Below are positions 35,132 through 47,950 of a DNA stretch of 64,000 nucleotides, piece after piece; the stretch's first letter is position 1; each line of letters starts with the position of its first letter. The translations under genes and the position numbers were made by a program. A model generated the notes under the pieces. That model was not told the DNA's origin. It searched no databases and saw only the letters and a program-made list of their open reading frames with translations. Source of the stretch: Phyllostachys edulis (taxonomy: Eukaryota; Streptophyta; Magnoliopsida; Poales; Poaceae); contig CM070548.1 of the NCBI GenBank assembly GCA_036346405.1, forward strand, positions 55,177,866 to 55,241,865, in the 5' to 3' direction.

Positions 35132-35399
35132 AATTGTTCACGCTTAGGGCATGGAAAGTTTTCCACAACGAATGATATAATAATTTACTACATGTGATCT
35201 ATTCCACACAAAAAAGCACATATGATGATATATAGGAGATCACAAATAATAATAAACATGTAAATGTGTGGATTGATTTTGTTGAGTCCTTTACCTTCAA
35301 TTGTAATATACACATCTGGATTGTCGAATGGAATGCATGACAAAGCTCACAATTCTATTGCATTATACAAGTAAAAAACAACGGGCACTTGTCGTACCC
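35132..35399. other. Unassigned spacer
   Basis: AT-rich sequence between the MITE and the first gypsy-like LTR. Nothing recognisable. Confidence 0.3.
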
Positions 35400-36297
35400 C
35401 GGGCATGGAATACCCGAAACCCTTATGTATGTACCGTACTAGTCCTATGATTAGTGGCTAGTACACACATCCACAACATTGGTATACATATCAATACACA
35501 ATATACATACAACATGAAACAAATATGGTACTTAAGCAAGTACATAACAAGTGTATATTACACGATCGATCTGCCAAATAAAAGGACAAGTATCAGAAGT
35601 AGCAAGTTAAACAATAGAAGCATATTAAACAAAATCCAAAAGTCCGGCGTTGTGTCTATCCATACCCTCAGGAGACCCGCCACCGAACCCTCCGGTATCG
35701 GATGCAAAGAATGCACCGTCTGGCATAGGCTCATTCTCATACTCTGATCAATAATTTTTAAGCAAGATTGAGTACATTTTGTACTTAGCAAGACTTGTAG
35801 TGTATCACAATATAATTATATATGCAAGGTTATCAAAGGATGAGGCTCTACACTACAAGTTATTTTCAGCATTAAGCAAGTTTGATTTGTAGTATCAATA
35901 TGTAGTAATTTGCAACGGAAATTTTGAAGAGCTATTGACTGATAATGAAATAATAAGTAACATAACAAAAGTAAACTCACAACCCTCCTCGTTTGTGATC
36001 AACATTTCATTCTCAACCATAGACATGACACTCAAGTTAACAATAACAAAACCATCCCAACATTTTCCAACAAGTCCGGTTTTTACAAAAATAGAGACTA
36101 TACCCGGCAATACTATACTTATCACGCTCATCACTGCGAGCATGGCTATTTAAATATATTTACACTCTGCAGAGGGGTACAACTTTACCCACACGATGCG
36201 AGCTCTCTAGTTTGTTTGGCATCCGTCGACACTATCGCTCACGATCTTTTAGTAAGCAGTCTAGAGTTCACAACGAAGGCTTTACATCACCTAGACC
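35400..36297. repeat. Gypsy-like LTR X1, left part
   Basis: It starts TGTCGTACCCCGGGCATGG and shares order and words with the LTR at 39245 (TGTCGGGGCCCCGG, GTACTTAGCAAG versus GTACTCAGCAAG, ACTTTACCCACA versus ACTTGACCCACA). It stops where a second copy (X1b) starts at 36298. Family name not assigned. Confidence 0.6.
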
Positions 36298-39244
36298 TAT
36301 CGGGACCAAAATATGCAATTTTGAACCCTCTCTATGTATAATACACTAGTTTAGGATCATACTAGTGTACATAGTGTCAACATACATGAATATCATTCCA
36401 AATAAGACGAATATAAGAATAAATGACTAATTTGATTAATAAATAACAGTTGTGGCCTTATGGTCAAGTTTACACTTATTAAGATACGTAGGGCTGATAC
36501 TAAATAAAGAGACAGTAGCAGAACGGAAACAACTCCAGCGGGAACCCATCGACTTGCTATAGGCAACCAATTGGGATCAAGACCTATTGATCACCCTCCT
36601 CGAAAGCAGGCGAAGACTCCTCCACTTCAGCTAAATGATTGCAGCAAGAATTAGTACACCAAGTACTCAACAAGTTGTATCACATAATGCAATTATAGAT
36701 AATGGCTTATTCCAAAGGAAATGACTTCTATGGTTATTTTTCAAAAAGAAACATTTGCAATTGAATACAAATAATAGATTAAAATGTAATTTGAAATGAA
36801 TAAACAATAATATTTTAACAATTATTTTGACAAAAAACATAAAGCCTAATTAATTTTCTTTCACACAACCATATGAGTTTAAATCAGACAGCTGTCCCTT
36901 CCCAATTATTTTATTAAAGGGGAAATTAGCTCAGTGACATTGTGTTAGAGCATAATCAGAGGAACAACACTCTGTTCATGATGCATTGGAAAATAACATT
37001 GCGAACACCAAAAGATTAGACGAATGACTTCACCGCCAGTTATTTCTATTTCCAGAATTTTTTAAATATAGAAACTTAGCTCAATAAATTATAAATTTTT
37101 TTGTGGAACCTCCCAACATAGTTTAATTGCTTATGTATTTTTTAAAAATGTTATACATTTTGATTTTGTCTCAAAATTCATTTAATTATACTAATTTTAG
37201 GAATTTTATAATATAGAAAATGAGATCCAAACATTATGAATATTTGTTTTCAGGCTCCTTACATAGTGGAATTAATTGTGTAATTTTTCTAGATTTTTAC
37301 AAAATTAATTAATGCAATTTCATAATGTCCTTATATTATGAAATATTAGATTCCTCACACAAGGACATTATGAAATTGCATTACTTAATTTTGTAAAATT
37401 CTAGAAAAATTACACAATTAAGTCCACTATGTAAGGGCCTAAAAACAAATTTCATAATGTTTGGACCTCATTTTCTATATTATAAAATTCCTACAAATAG
37501 TATAATTAAATGAATTTTAGAGTCAAAATTAGAACATATAAAGTTTTTTTAAAAAAAATACATAAGCAATTAAACTGTGTCGAGAGGCTCCACAAAAAAA
37601 TTGATAATTTTTTGAGGTAAGTTTCTATATTTAAAAAATTCTAGAAACAAAAGTAACTGGCGGCGATGTTATTCGTCTAATTTTTTTGGTGTTCGTGATG
37701 TTATTTTCTAGTGCGTCATGAACGGAGTGTCGTTCCTCCGATTACGCTCTAACGCGATGTCACTGAGCTAATTTTCCCTTTATATCTACCACTCATGTGA
37801 AATCCCCGAGCATGCCCATGACCATGGACAGAGCTATTCGAATAGATTGATTAACACTCTACAGAGGTTTTACACTTTACCCACAAGATATAACTAGTGT
37901 AGCTAGCACCAATCATAATAAAACCTTTTCAAAACTTCATCTTGATAATTGACCCTCCCGTTGTGCATACTAACAGCACCAAACCCCCACACAAGTTGTT
38001 GGCCTGTCACACATCGTTGGACCTAGACACATCGAACCGTTCATAAATGTGAATCGTCACATAGACATAATCACACCTCCACATTGGCACACAGCTTACC
38101 TATCTGCCTAAGTAATCAATGTCAAGACTTCGTAGCTTACTAAGTTAGGCCTGTCCAATACCAGGCATGTGGTCGTACAGTTATGGCTTAGTTCAATGGC
38201 GCACAAAGTTAAGTCCTTAATTGACCAAGGCGAGACTGCCAATTACTACCAACTATCACATTCATATTTTTCCAAGCACACACAACTCCAACATATCACA
38301 ATTCCATCCACTTGCCTCGGTCTAAATATTTTCCCACCCTATTGGTTAAGTGCAACACATACCATCAACGAGTAACAGCATACTGCACACGGCTTTCCAT
38401 AAAGTATTCCATATTCGTTTAGTCAAATTTAGTTTTGCAACTCAAAATGATATCAATAACCCATTGCATGGCTAAGCAGACTATTCGTATCTAACCAACC
38501 CATATTGGTGCTATGTTAATACCAACTAATAAGTAACCAAGCTAGGGTGAGAAAAGATTATGGTAATACAATGAGCAAAGTGGATATAATCAAATGGGTG
38601 TATAGCTAATCCCAAAATATTTAAGAATTAAATACTTGAAATAACATGCAATAGTTTGAATCAAAGTAATTTTAGAAAACTAGGTTCAACATGATCAAAG
38701 ATACAACTTGCCTTGGAACAAGTCTTGCTACTGGTCTTGAGCTTGATCAACTCCTCCTTCCTCAAAAGCTTATGAAGTATCAACGTCTACTCATAAACGA
38801 AAGTGGAAACCCAAATAAATACAAAATAGAGCAACAAATAAACTCCAAAAATTAAATAAAAATCTCAAGAAGGTAGGGATTGAATTTAGAAACTTGAATG
38901 GGTTCAATTGGAATTTGTATGAGGAAGAACGGGCTCTTGGATGATTTAAATCTAAGAAGAAAAAAAGGAAGAAAACACTATTTTGAATTTTTAGAATTTT
39001 CTTTCTAAAGGAAATTCCAAAATATTGCATCAGCATGACATCAACAATGAATTTCAGAATTAAAAGAAAATCCAGAAAATAGGGAATAAAGGCTAATAGG
39101 TGGGACCCATGGTTTATGGACCAGGTCCATGGGTTTGGCTCATGGGTGTATGGAACAGTGGACCTAACATGTGTCCACATGTTAGTGGGTGGGTCTATCG
39201 TGGACCAAGTCCACGTGGACTGTTTGCGTTTGAGGGTGGAGCTG
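36298..39244. repeat. Gypsy-like LTR X1b, carrying a MITE and interrupted by X2
   Basis: It begins TATCGGGACCAAAATATGC, probably an altered TGTCGGGACC start, and then repeats the X-family order (ACACTAGTTTAGGATC, CACCAAGTACTCAACAAG, TTACCCACAAGATATAAC, GCGCACAAAGTTAAGTCC). The MITE at 36919-37778 lies within it. It is cut at AGCTG (39240-39244), and its sequence resumes at 52818 with AGCTGACGTGGCGG. Confidence 0.6.
36919..37778. mobile_element. Palindromic Mutator-like MITE, copy 2
   Basis: 860 bp, same family as 17604-18454, with ends GGGGAAATTAGCTCAGTGACAT and, on the other strand, GGGAAAATTAGCTCAGTGACAT. The two halves pair over most of their length, with the centre near 37345. The flanks TTTATTAAA and TTTATATCT may be a decayed 9-bp target copy. 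No coding capacity. Confidence 0.78.
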
Positions 39245-40663
39245 TGTCGGGGCCCCGGATTTCTGAATCCGAGCCCTGTGTGTATTCTGAACTAGTCCCA
39301 TGATCAGTAGCTAGTTCACATAGTGAGAATATCGATGACAATCATATCCATACAACGAAATAGATAAGAAATAAGAAAATTACTATTAGATAGAAGCAGC
39401 TGACCTTAAGATCAAAGTTTACAAAGTTTGCCATGCAGGGCATAAATATAAATAAATAAACTTGCAATGAAAGAAAACAACTCATGGTAGCCATTCAACA
39501 GGCCCACAGGCAATCGAGTGGCGAGCACATCCAAGTTTGCATAGTCTTCAAAGTACTTCTCCTCATAAAACTCTATGTTCCCTAGGTCTTCCTCAGCAAC
39601 TGATCAACAATGGCGTAAAGCCGTGAGTACATAAAGTACTCAGCAAGTCATAGGGAAATATATGCAAATAGTATACACACAAGGCTTGAACAAAGAATAG
39701 CTGTATGGTTATTTTGCAGAAAGTTGTATTGACAGTACATACAGTAAATAGATTGAAAAGCACAATTGAAAAGAAAAATAAATAAATAGACAATTGCTTT
39801 GAAACAACCAGTGAACTACCCTTTCGCTTCCCAACCAAAAACCAGAACTACCCGTTCAACCATCCAAACCTTTTATGAAAACTCTACCCCTCGTGTGAAA
39901 TCACCAGGCATTATCCGTAACCGGGGACACAGCTATTCAAATAGTTTTTAACACTTTGGAGAGGTTGTACAACTTGACCCACAAGAGATAATCAGTTTAT
40001 AATGTCCGTCTGACATACTTCCGAAGGTGAGCGACTAAACGATTATCACAAGGCTTTTACAAAGCTCTGTTTTGACCCAGTTTTACTTGCTAAGGTTTTG
40101 CCACACCGATCCCCTCTTGCGCCAAATCATCAACCCAAACAGAACCAAATCAAAACATTGCTAATTAATTAGCCAGGTCCACCCCATCTTGAACATGTGG
40201 TTGTACGGTAAGACCCAGATAAATGACGCACAAAGTTAAGTCCTTAGTAATTACTCAGGCGAGGCAACCACATCCCAAATCCACCCCCCTTTACTACATG
40301 ATCATTCACCTGAGTATGAAACCATTTTTGTTCAACTCAGCCAAATGGCAACCCTTACCATAGCACAACAAATTTTAATAACAGTGGCCCTACCACAATT
40401 CCATATTTCATTAAGCCAATTTTCATGATTGATCATTGTGAAGGAACCCATCGTACAACTAAAGCATGACTAAGCATATTTACGTTTTCCCATGTAGGCA
40501 ATAAAATAATGTCCAACTAATATCAACCCATCCTATGGTGTCCAAGGATATATGCCAATCACAATTATTCAAGGTGGCATATTATCAAATAGGTATTTAA
40601 CTATTCTCGAAAACAATTGGTATAAAATTAGCAATGCATGTTGATATAAAATAATGTGTGATA

Positions 40664-41485
40664 TCTCGCCCCATATAAATTAAGCCCGACACATCCTCTC
40701 GCAAGATCGCCTTGCAGGTTCATCGCCAAGATCGCCATTGTGTCCATCTGCTGCCCACTACGCCGCAGACTACACGCCTCTCGCCATCGCCATCGCTTTG
40801 GAGCAACCTGCCCTCGCCACTGCCCAAGATTTAGATCTGCTGCTCCTCCCTAGGTGCCACACTTCCCTGCCCTAGCTCTCCTTCAACCTGCGAATCCTCC
40901 CCTAATTAAACAGATGGAGTAATACTTATTATCCTTTATCGATCCACTCTATTGATTAATGATTTTCCCTTATTTTTCTACTCTGTACATGGACCCTAAT
41001 GTTTTGTTTTCTTTGTTGTATTCCTTAATCGAAAGCATAGGGTTTAAGTTTGAATTAATACTTCTCACAAAAGCTATAAATTCTTAGAAAAAGGCAAAAC
41101 ATCTAGCTCTCAATTTGATGGACCCTAATTAAATCTAAACCATAGCAGCCATTGGTTGTTATTGAACCAAAACTATGATCTAAATTCCAGAAAATGAAAA
41201 GCAAAACATGTAGCCTTTAATCTGGTGTAATTCCTTTGTGCAACGATGAGACAAAACGAGTAAGTACGTACAAAGAGGTGAAAGGCTTAATCAGAACTAA
41301 TTTCATGAGTTGTTTTCTAGAACAGATTAAAAAGAAGAATTTATGACACACCAAGATAAGTCACATACGCAATGATCTATTTTATATTTCCTCCATTTAT
41401 CCACGAAGAAACGTCATTACAGTGGTTTATTGTTTCAATTATATCAAAACGGATACCCGCGCAATCACGCGGACCAACTTGCTAG
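40664..41485 (+). mobile_element. Small non-autonomous Helitron
   Basis: The 3' end shows the hairpin CCGCGCAATCACGCGG, a short spacer and CTAG before a T (41482-41486), the classical Helitron terminus. The 5' end is placed at TCTCGCCCCATATAAATT after an A (40664), exactly where X2 similarity stops; this edge is less certain. The interior has a GC-rich captured stretch (40700-40900) that I could not identify. Confidence 0.65.
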
Positions 41486-41776
41486 TTATTAGGATCTTCC
41501 TCTTGTCTTTTGTCTTGTATCTAATCAACAATCATGTAGATAATCAATAATTATCCGTTGCACCAGCTTAGAGAGGAGAAGGTTGGACCCCTGCCCCTAG
41601 CGCCTGCAACACCCGCCGCCTCCTCCCCCATTGCGCCACCTTAGAGAGGAGAAGGAAAGGAGAGAGGAATCGTATTTTCTTCGTGAGCTCCAAGGGTAAC
41701 GATCTATAACCCTTTATGTTTGCTATAAATTAATCGCTAATCAATTTGACACTAATTTGTTACATGCGTAGTGTAG

Positions 41777-43504
41777 ATGGATCGAATCGATATACTGTGT
41801 GAACCGTGTGAGTCAAGAGTACATTAATGGCGTGGTTGCTTTTAGAAGAGCCACGAAAGGTGATATGTTGAAGAAGGATAAATTTTATGTATCGGCCCAT
41901 GCATTGATTATGTAATCAAGATGTTTAACAACGCGCGCAGATCGAAGCGCACTTGATTCAAGGGTTTCAAAAAGGGTATACATGTTGGACCACCACGGTG
42001 AAGAGTAGATTATACCGTGGTTAATAATGATGACATCGCCGAGGAAGTCAACGATTTCCGGATGTGGACTGTGCTTTTGATGAGGATAGGTGGCACGATG
42101 ACAACTGGATCGATGCTACGGATGCGTAAGAGAACTACAAAGGAGAGAGAGTTTTGTAAATTCGAGGGCTTAAGGGAGGACTCGAGAGACCTTTGTTCCC
42201 TGGTTGCAAGCCGAATATACAAGGTTGTCAACCGTGCTTGAACTGCTGAAATTGAAGGCAAGCATTGGTTGGTCCGATAAGAGTTTCACGGCGTTGTTAG
42301 GTCTCCTAGCGGACATCCTTCCGAGGGAAATGTGTTGCCCAAAGACCACCTATCAAGCAAAGAAGGTTATTTGTCCATTGGGAATGGAAGTAGAAAGAAT
42401 ATATGCATGTCCGAACGATTGTACCCTCTACCGTAAAGAGTATACGACATGCATGTATGTCCCATGTGCAAAGCATCTCGATACAAGCGCCGAAATCGCT
42501 AAGGTGAAGTAAGGACCTCTGCTAAGATGTTGTGGTATCTCGCTGTGATCCCACGCTTGAAGCGCTTATTTGCAAACCCAAAGGAGGCAAGATTATCGTG
42601 TTGGCACTCAGAGGAGCGTAAGAGAGATGGAAAGCTAAGACACCTCGCCGATTCTCGCCTAAAGGAGAAACTTCGATCGAGTCAAGAGTTCAAAGTCTGA
42701 ACCGAGGAATATAAGGTTAGGGTTGAGTATGATGGAATGAATCCTTTCAAGAACATGAGCAAACCGACATAGCACCTGCCCGTGAATCTATGTATGTACA
42801 ACCTTCCTCCTTAGTCGTGTATGAAGCGGAAGTACATTTTGATGTCACTACTTATCCAAGGGCCAAGCAACCCGGGAATGATATTGATGTGTACCTAGCA
42901 CCATTCTTTGGAAGATCTTGTGACACTGTGGAACGAAGGGGTGCAGGTTTGGGATGCGATAAACGAGAGAACTTCACTTTACGCGCCATGTTGTTCTCGC
43001 ACCATCAATGATTTTCCTACCCTTGGTAACCTATCAAGCCAAGACAAAAGGAGCCAAAGCCCGTCAAGACCGCTTAGATGCTACGGAGAGTGTATGGTGA
43101 ACAACTCAGCAAAATCGTATATAGGCCACCAGAGGTTCCTTCCCACGAGTCACCCATACCGCAAGATGAAAAAACAATTCATTTAAAATAAGGAGAACGA
43201 TTCAGCTCCAAGGGCTTTTAGAGGGAAAGAGGTCTATGATATGGTTAAGGATATCGATGTTGTGCTTGGGAAGGGATGTAAATTAAGAACCCGTGAGAAG
43301 AACATTTGGAAGAAGCGGTCAATTTTTTGGGACTTGCCTTATTGGGAGCACTTAGAAGTTCGCCAACGTGATCGACGCCATGCACGAGAGAAGAATGTAT
43401 GTGATAGCTTGATTGGTCTCTTTGTCAACATTAGTGGCAAAACAAAGGATGGTGTTAACGCACGGCGTGACTTGGTTGATATGAACATAAGAACCGAAAG
43501 TTAG
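41777..43504 (+). pseudogene. tnp2 transposase, N-terminal and central part
   Basis: Start taken at ATG 41777 (MDRIDILCEP). In shifting frames one reads EYINGVVAFRRATKG and GFQKGYTCWT (Transpos_assoc domain), EYTRLSTVLELLKLKASIGW and CPLGMEVERIYACPNDCTLY (42205-42512), then MLWYLAVIPRLKRLFANP, KQPGNDIDVYLAP and TLWNEGVQVWDA, and IWKKRSIFWDLPYWEHLEV with KNVCDSLIGLF. These are successive landmarks of the Tnp2 family (Transposase_21), which cuts element ends. Many frameshifts and stops make it non-functional. Confidence 0.9.
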
Positions 43505-43547
43505 CACCGAAGAGACCGATACAGATTTAACGTATCTTCCCCAAATT

Positions 43548-44886
43548 TTGCTACACTGGCCCAAGGCCGAGAGAAATGAATTGTGCCAGAGCTTGCATGG
43601 TGTGAAAGTCCCATCTGGTTACTCCGCTAACATTAAGAACCTTGTTTCTATGCAAGATTTGAAATTAATTGGTATGACATGGTGTGATTGTCATGTGATG
43701 ATGACACAAATGCTTCCTGTTGCAATTAGAAGTATCTTGCCGAACAAGGTCCGAGTGGCAATCTTCGGGCTGTGTTATTTTTTCAACTCAATTGCTCAGA
43801 AGATCATTGATCCCCAAGGACTAGATGCTCTACAGGCCGAGGTGGTGACGACTCTATGTCATCTTGAGATGTATTTCCCTCCGTCATTTTTCGATATCAT
43901 GGTCCATCTCATTGTTCACCTTGTGAAAGAGATAAAGATATGCGGCCCTGTGTTCTTGTGTCATATGTACCCGTTTGAGAGGTACTTGGGAATTCTCAAG
44001 TCCTACGTACGGAATCAATCTCGACCGGAGGGCAGCATCATCGAAGGTTATGCAACTAAAGAGGTCATTGAGTTCTGCGTCGACTACATGGCTCAGGTGG
44101 AACCAATAGGTGTGCCTCTATCTCGCCATGAGGGGAGACTGAATGGTATCGGGACCATCGGAAGGAAATCAATCACTCCCGATCTGGATACGTACGCTTA
44201 AGCCCATTTCATGGTCTTGCAACACATGACCCAAGTGTCCCCGTACATCGACAAGTACAAAGACATGGTGCGCCAACAGAATCCAAACCAGTCGGAGGTT
44301 TGGATCACGAGAGAGCACAACCGTCGGTTCAACGAATGGTTAAAGGTGCGAATCACTGGGAGGTCATCAAGTGATGATACGCTGCTATGGTTGGCACGAG
44401 GGCCACAATTTACAATTGTCAAATGGCAAGGATACGACATAAATGGGTACACATTTTATACGGCAGCTCAGATAGGAAGAGCATGACCCGTATCAGCGGT
44501 GTCCGTGATAGATGCATTCAAGATCGATGGGATGAGGAGCTCCTACTATGGGCAAATAGAGGAGATATGGGAGCTCGACCACGTGCTTTTCAAGATCCCC
44601 TATTTCGGTGTGTTGGGTCCATCTCCCACAGTAAAGGTCGACAAGCACGGTGTCACTACCGTGGACCTCGAACGTGTTAGATACAAAGACGAACCATTCG
44701 CATCAAGCTAACCAAGTTGTTCAAGTCTTCTATGTAAATGCATCGGCAAATAAGAAGCGCCACGTAGTTCTTCATGGAAAAAGGAGGATTGTTGGAGTTG
44801 AGAATGTAGTGGACGAGGAAGAATACAATCAATTTGACGAGTTGCCTCCTTTCGAAATGGCATTAGGCTCGAGGAAGAACCGGTGA
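43548..44886 (+). pseudogene. tnp2 transposase, C-terminal part (DUF4218 and DUF4216-like)
   Basis: An open frame of 217 codons (43548-44201) covers the DUF4218 block: MTWCDCHVMMTQMLPVAIRS, LEMYFPPSFFDIMVHLIVHL, and YPFERYLGILKSYVRNQSRP followed by EGSIIEGY. After a stop, frames shift through VWITREHNRRFNEWL, KWQGYDINGYTFYT and KIPYFGVLGPSPTVKVDKHG (DUF4216-like), and end RRIVGVENVVDEEEYNQFDE near 44886. This part is better preserved than the N-terminal part. Confidence 0.9.
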
Positions 44887-45045
44887 GGAAGCAAGCTATA
44901 TGCGTCGATCATCGTGAAGGCCTATATTTTAATTAAGAATTTACTCCAATGTAATTAATTTATTCCATAACATCATGTGTTATGGACTAGTAATCTCTCA
45001 TATATTTTGATGTCAACATGAAATTGTCATGTGTTGATGTGTTAT

Positions 45046-45316
45046 GGACTTGTCATATTTGATATTGATGTCAATGTGTGGACGTACATTGTAATGTGGA
45101 GTATCAAAATTGGTTTCACTTGATTTGGAGTTGAGTTGAATTAGATATGAAATTTTGAAGTCAAATGTGTTATGAACTTGTTATGGACTTGTCATATTTG
45201 ATATTGATGTCAATGTGGACGACATTGTAATGTGGAGTATCAAAATTGGTTTCACTTGATTTGGAGTTGAGTTGAATTAGATATGAAATTTTGAAGTCAA
45301 ATGTGTTATGAACTTG
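45046..45316. repeat. Direct repeat of about 130 bp downstream of tnp2
   Basis: The text from GACTTGTCATATTTGATATT to AAATGTGTTATGAACTTG occurs twice (about 45046-45178 and 45188-45316) with only two small indels (GTGTGGACGTACATT versus GTGGACGACATT). It is a recent tandem duplication in non-coding DNA. Confidence 0.88.
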
Positions 45317-45439
45317 TCATCATACTTGTCACGTGTTCAATTCATATGGACTTGTCATGATTGTCATCATACTTGTCACCGTGTTCACTATGTTTTGTCA
45401 GGATATCACACATTGTCATCAGGTTTTGTCAGGCTATCA

Positions 45440-45640
45440 CAGACGGTTTTATAATAAAACCGTTTGTGATAATAATATCATAGACGGTTTCTGATGAGAA
45501 CTGTCTGTGATAATAATATCACGCATGCTTCTATAATGTAACTGCTCGTGATATGGAAATATCACGATTTGTTCTATTAGGAACCGCCTATGATATTATT
45601 ATCACGCACAGTTCTTTAATCGAACCGCTTGTGATATACT
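45440..45640. repeat. Internal array of CACTA subterminal-type hairpins
   Basis: Five inverted motifs of the type ATCACAGACGGTTTTATAAT...AACCGTTTGTGAT lie in the middle of element C, between tnp2 and the downstream genes, without a CACTA terminus next to them. They could mark the right end of an inner or older element whose terminus was lost, or an internal TNPA-binding region before the second transcription unit. Confidence 0.7.
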
Positions 45641-47100
45641 TTTTATAAGGCGGAAACGCTAGGTTTTGCTCTCACTTGTCACTTCCTCTCCGTGTCCCTT
45701 AGGCTCTCGCGCGCTGCTCGCCTCCTCTAGGGTTTAGGGCTCGCCTGCTCACCGCCGACCACGACCTCGGCGGCGCGCCTCGACATTGGCGTGTCTGACC
45801 TCGGCGCCTGCTCACCTCCCTCGTCAGAAGCCCCGACGCCGCCTCCAACCTCGACGCCGCTGTCCTCCTCCCCGTGTCGGCCTCCTCCCTCTGCACCAGC
45901 CTTCTCCCCGCGCCATCCTCCTCCCCGTGTCGGCCTCCTCCCTCTGCACCGGCCTTCTCCCCGCGCCCGTCCTCCTCCCCGTCTCGGCCTCCTCCCCTGC
46001 ACCTCCCTCCTTCCCGCGTCGGCCTCCTCCCCTGCACCGGCCTCCTCCTTGCACCGTGAGTTCTTGTGCGGCATCCTCTCTGTGAGTATTGCTCCTCTGT
46101 GGCAGTTGCAAATTGATCAGTGGGCTTTGTTGACATGCTCTGTGATGAACTTTGTCTTATACTGAGATTGAATGTGATAGTTAGTTCATACTTGAGCTCT
46201 ATTGTATTACTTGCTACTGTCAATATGATGTATTGTTAATTGGTTACTTTCGGTTGAGCTCATAGTTCTATTGCAAATTGATCAGTTCTATTGACTAGTT
46301 TGTGATTCTTCTAGTAGTCAGATGAGCTCATTCAACTTTTCATTTGCCATCTTGATCTCTATAGTCAACCTCTGCTTGATCGAAGTTTAATATGTTTTCA
46401 ATTAATGATTGAGATCATTTGACAGCTAAGCAAAGTATTGTTTAGAGCTCATAGTTTGAATTTATATTATCATATTCATTTAATGAAGAGTATAGACAAT
46501 AGGATTGAGATGGCAAAGACTTGTTCTTTAGCTACTCTCCGTCTCGAGAGCACATAATATCATCAATCAATATGTTGGAATAGTGTCTGCGTGCAATCGT
46601 TAATCTCTAGACCTTTTATTGGTCGAGAGTTTAATCCGCATTTGTTCTTATTAAGAACCATCTGTGATTCCTTTGCATTTCTTAGAGAAGCCGGTGGATT
46701 AAGGAGTGTTAAATTCTTTAGGAATTATGCTTTAATGCTAATTAATTTTGTTGGGATTAATTCTGAAATTTTGCTAAAATCGCATTTTTACAACAATCCA
46801 AAAATAAAGTTTTACTTGATTCTATTTTGTTTCTATGTTGGGATTAAACCTTTGCTTAGCGCTTCCTTAAATCGATCATTTTACTTGATTCTAGTTCTAT
46901 GTCTTCATTAAAGGCTAGTCTTCTCAGATGAGCTCATTCAACTTTTCATTTGCCATCTTGATCTCTATAGTCAACCTCTGTATTTCTTCCCGAGATTAAT
47001 TGTTTCATCTATTGAGCATATTATTAAGTTTAAATATATATGTTAATTTGGGACACTTGCAATCCATTTTATTGCATATGTAACTTATATAGATAGCAAG
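45641..47100 (+). other. Leader-like GC-rich region and non-coding stretch in CACTA C
   Basis: 45640-46090 is C/G-rich, with imperfect direct repeats around CGGCCTCCTCC (about 45865-46050). It resembles a transcript leader and contains CTAGGGTTTAGGG. An identical 56-bp sequence occurs at 46319-46374 and 46925-46980. No protein-coding frame is credible; the Ser/Pro- and Arg/Gly-rich frames reflect base composition only. Confidence 0.6.
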
Positions 47101-47109
47101 TAAGTTTAG

Positions 47110-47950
47110 ATGGCAGAGGCACTGTTTTCGCCGCCGTCACCGATTAATCGCAGATGGAAGAGGCGCCGACGAGGCCGCTGGCCACCGACGCCGCCGATGG
47201 AAGAGGCGCCGACGAGGCCGCCGTCACCGTTGACGATAATGATACGGAAGTGAGATGGCAGAGGACAATCTAAAATGCCTTTGGGCCGACTGGTCATCAC
47301 AGAGGTTAGTGACTTTGGGGTCCCTTTGAGTCCCAAGAGATCAGCGGCGAGATTCCAGACCATCTACAGGATACTTGGAAGGGAATGGGTCCCCATCACC
47401 ACACCAAGGTGGAAGGACTCGATTTAAAGAAGCGAAGGCGTCTTTGTGGATGTAACTTTCGAGAAGTTCACTATTCCGTAAGCGACGCGGCACGCGTGCG
47501 ATGGACGGTGATGCTCACGATGGATAAATCGTGGAGGACCTTCAAGAGCATTCTTGTCACGAAGTACATGAACACGGGTCAGACGGCCTTCGTGCAGTAT
47601 AGATTCTTGACGCGGGAAGCATGGGACACCTTTGTGGCTATGAAAACGACGGCCAAATTTAAGGAGCAAAGTGCGGCGCACAAAGCTCTCTAGACACGAA
47701 ACACTCACCCGCACAGACTTGGCACCGTTGGGTACGCGGGTAAATACAAGGCTTGGGCAGCGGAGGAGCAGAACTCAACCGGGCCATTTCCCGAGATCAC
47801 AGACCCGTGTTCCCTAAGCTGGTTAAAAGCGAGGGCAAAAGTCTCGTCTTCAGGCAGCATCTCTTTCACAAACCCAGCAGACCAAGAAGTGTCCCAACGT
47901 GTGGTAAATATGTCGAACTACTTAGTTAATAAGTCCATAACTTCATGGTG
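47110..47950 (+). pseudogene. Transposase_24-type protein remnant of CACTA C
   Basis: From ATG 47110 the frame soon breaks. Landmarks include PLGRLVITEVSDFG and GREWVPITTPRWKDS. In the main frame (47385-47693) come WRTFKSILVTKYMNTGQTA, FLTREAWDTFVAMKTTAKFK and EQSAAHKA, and after a stop HPHRLGTVGYAGKYKAW. The pattern of Trp-x-x-F-K, W-x-x-F-V and HRLG-x-x-GYAGK is that of plant Ptta/En/Spm accessory transposase proteins. A short GAGGCGCCGACGAGGCCGC repeat lies at 47158-47225. Confidence 0.8.

Noticed and set aside
45699..46223. Long Arg/Gly/Glu-rich minus-strand frames opposite Ser/Pro-rich plus-strand frames
   Set aside because: Produced by a GC-rich imperfect minisatellite; several frames are open at once, which is a composition effect.
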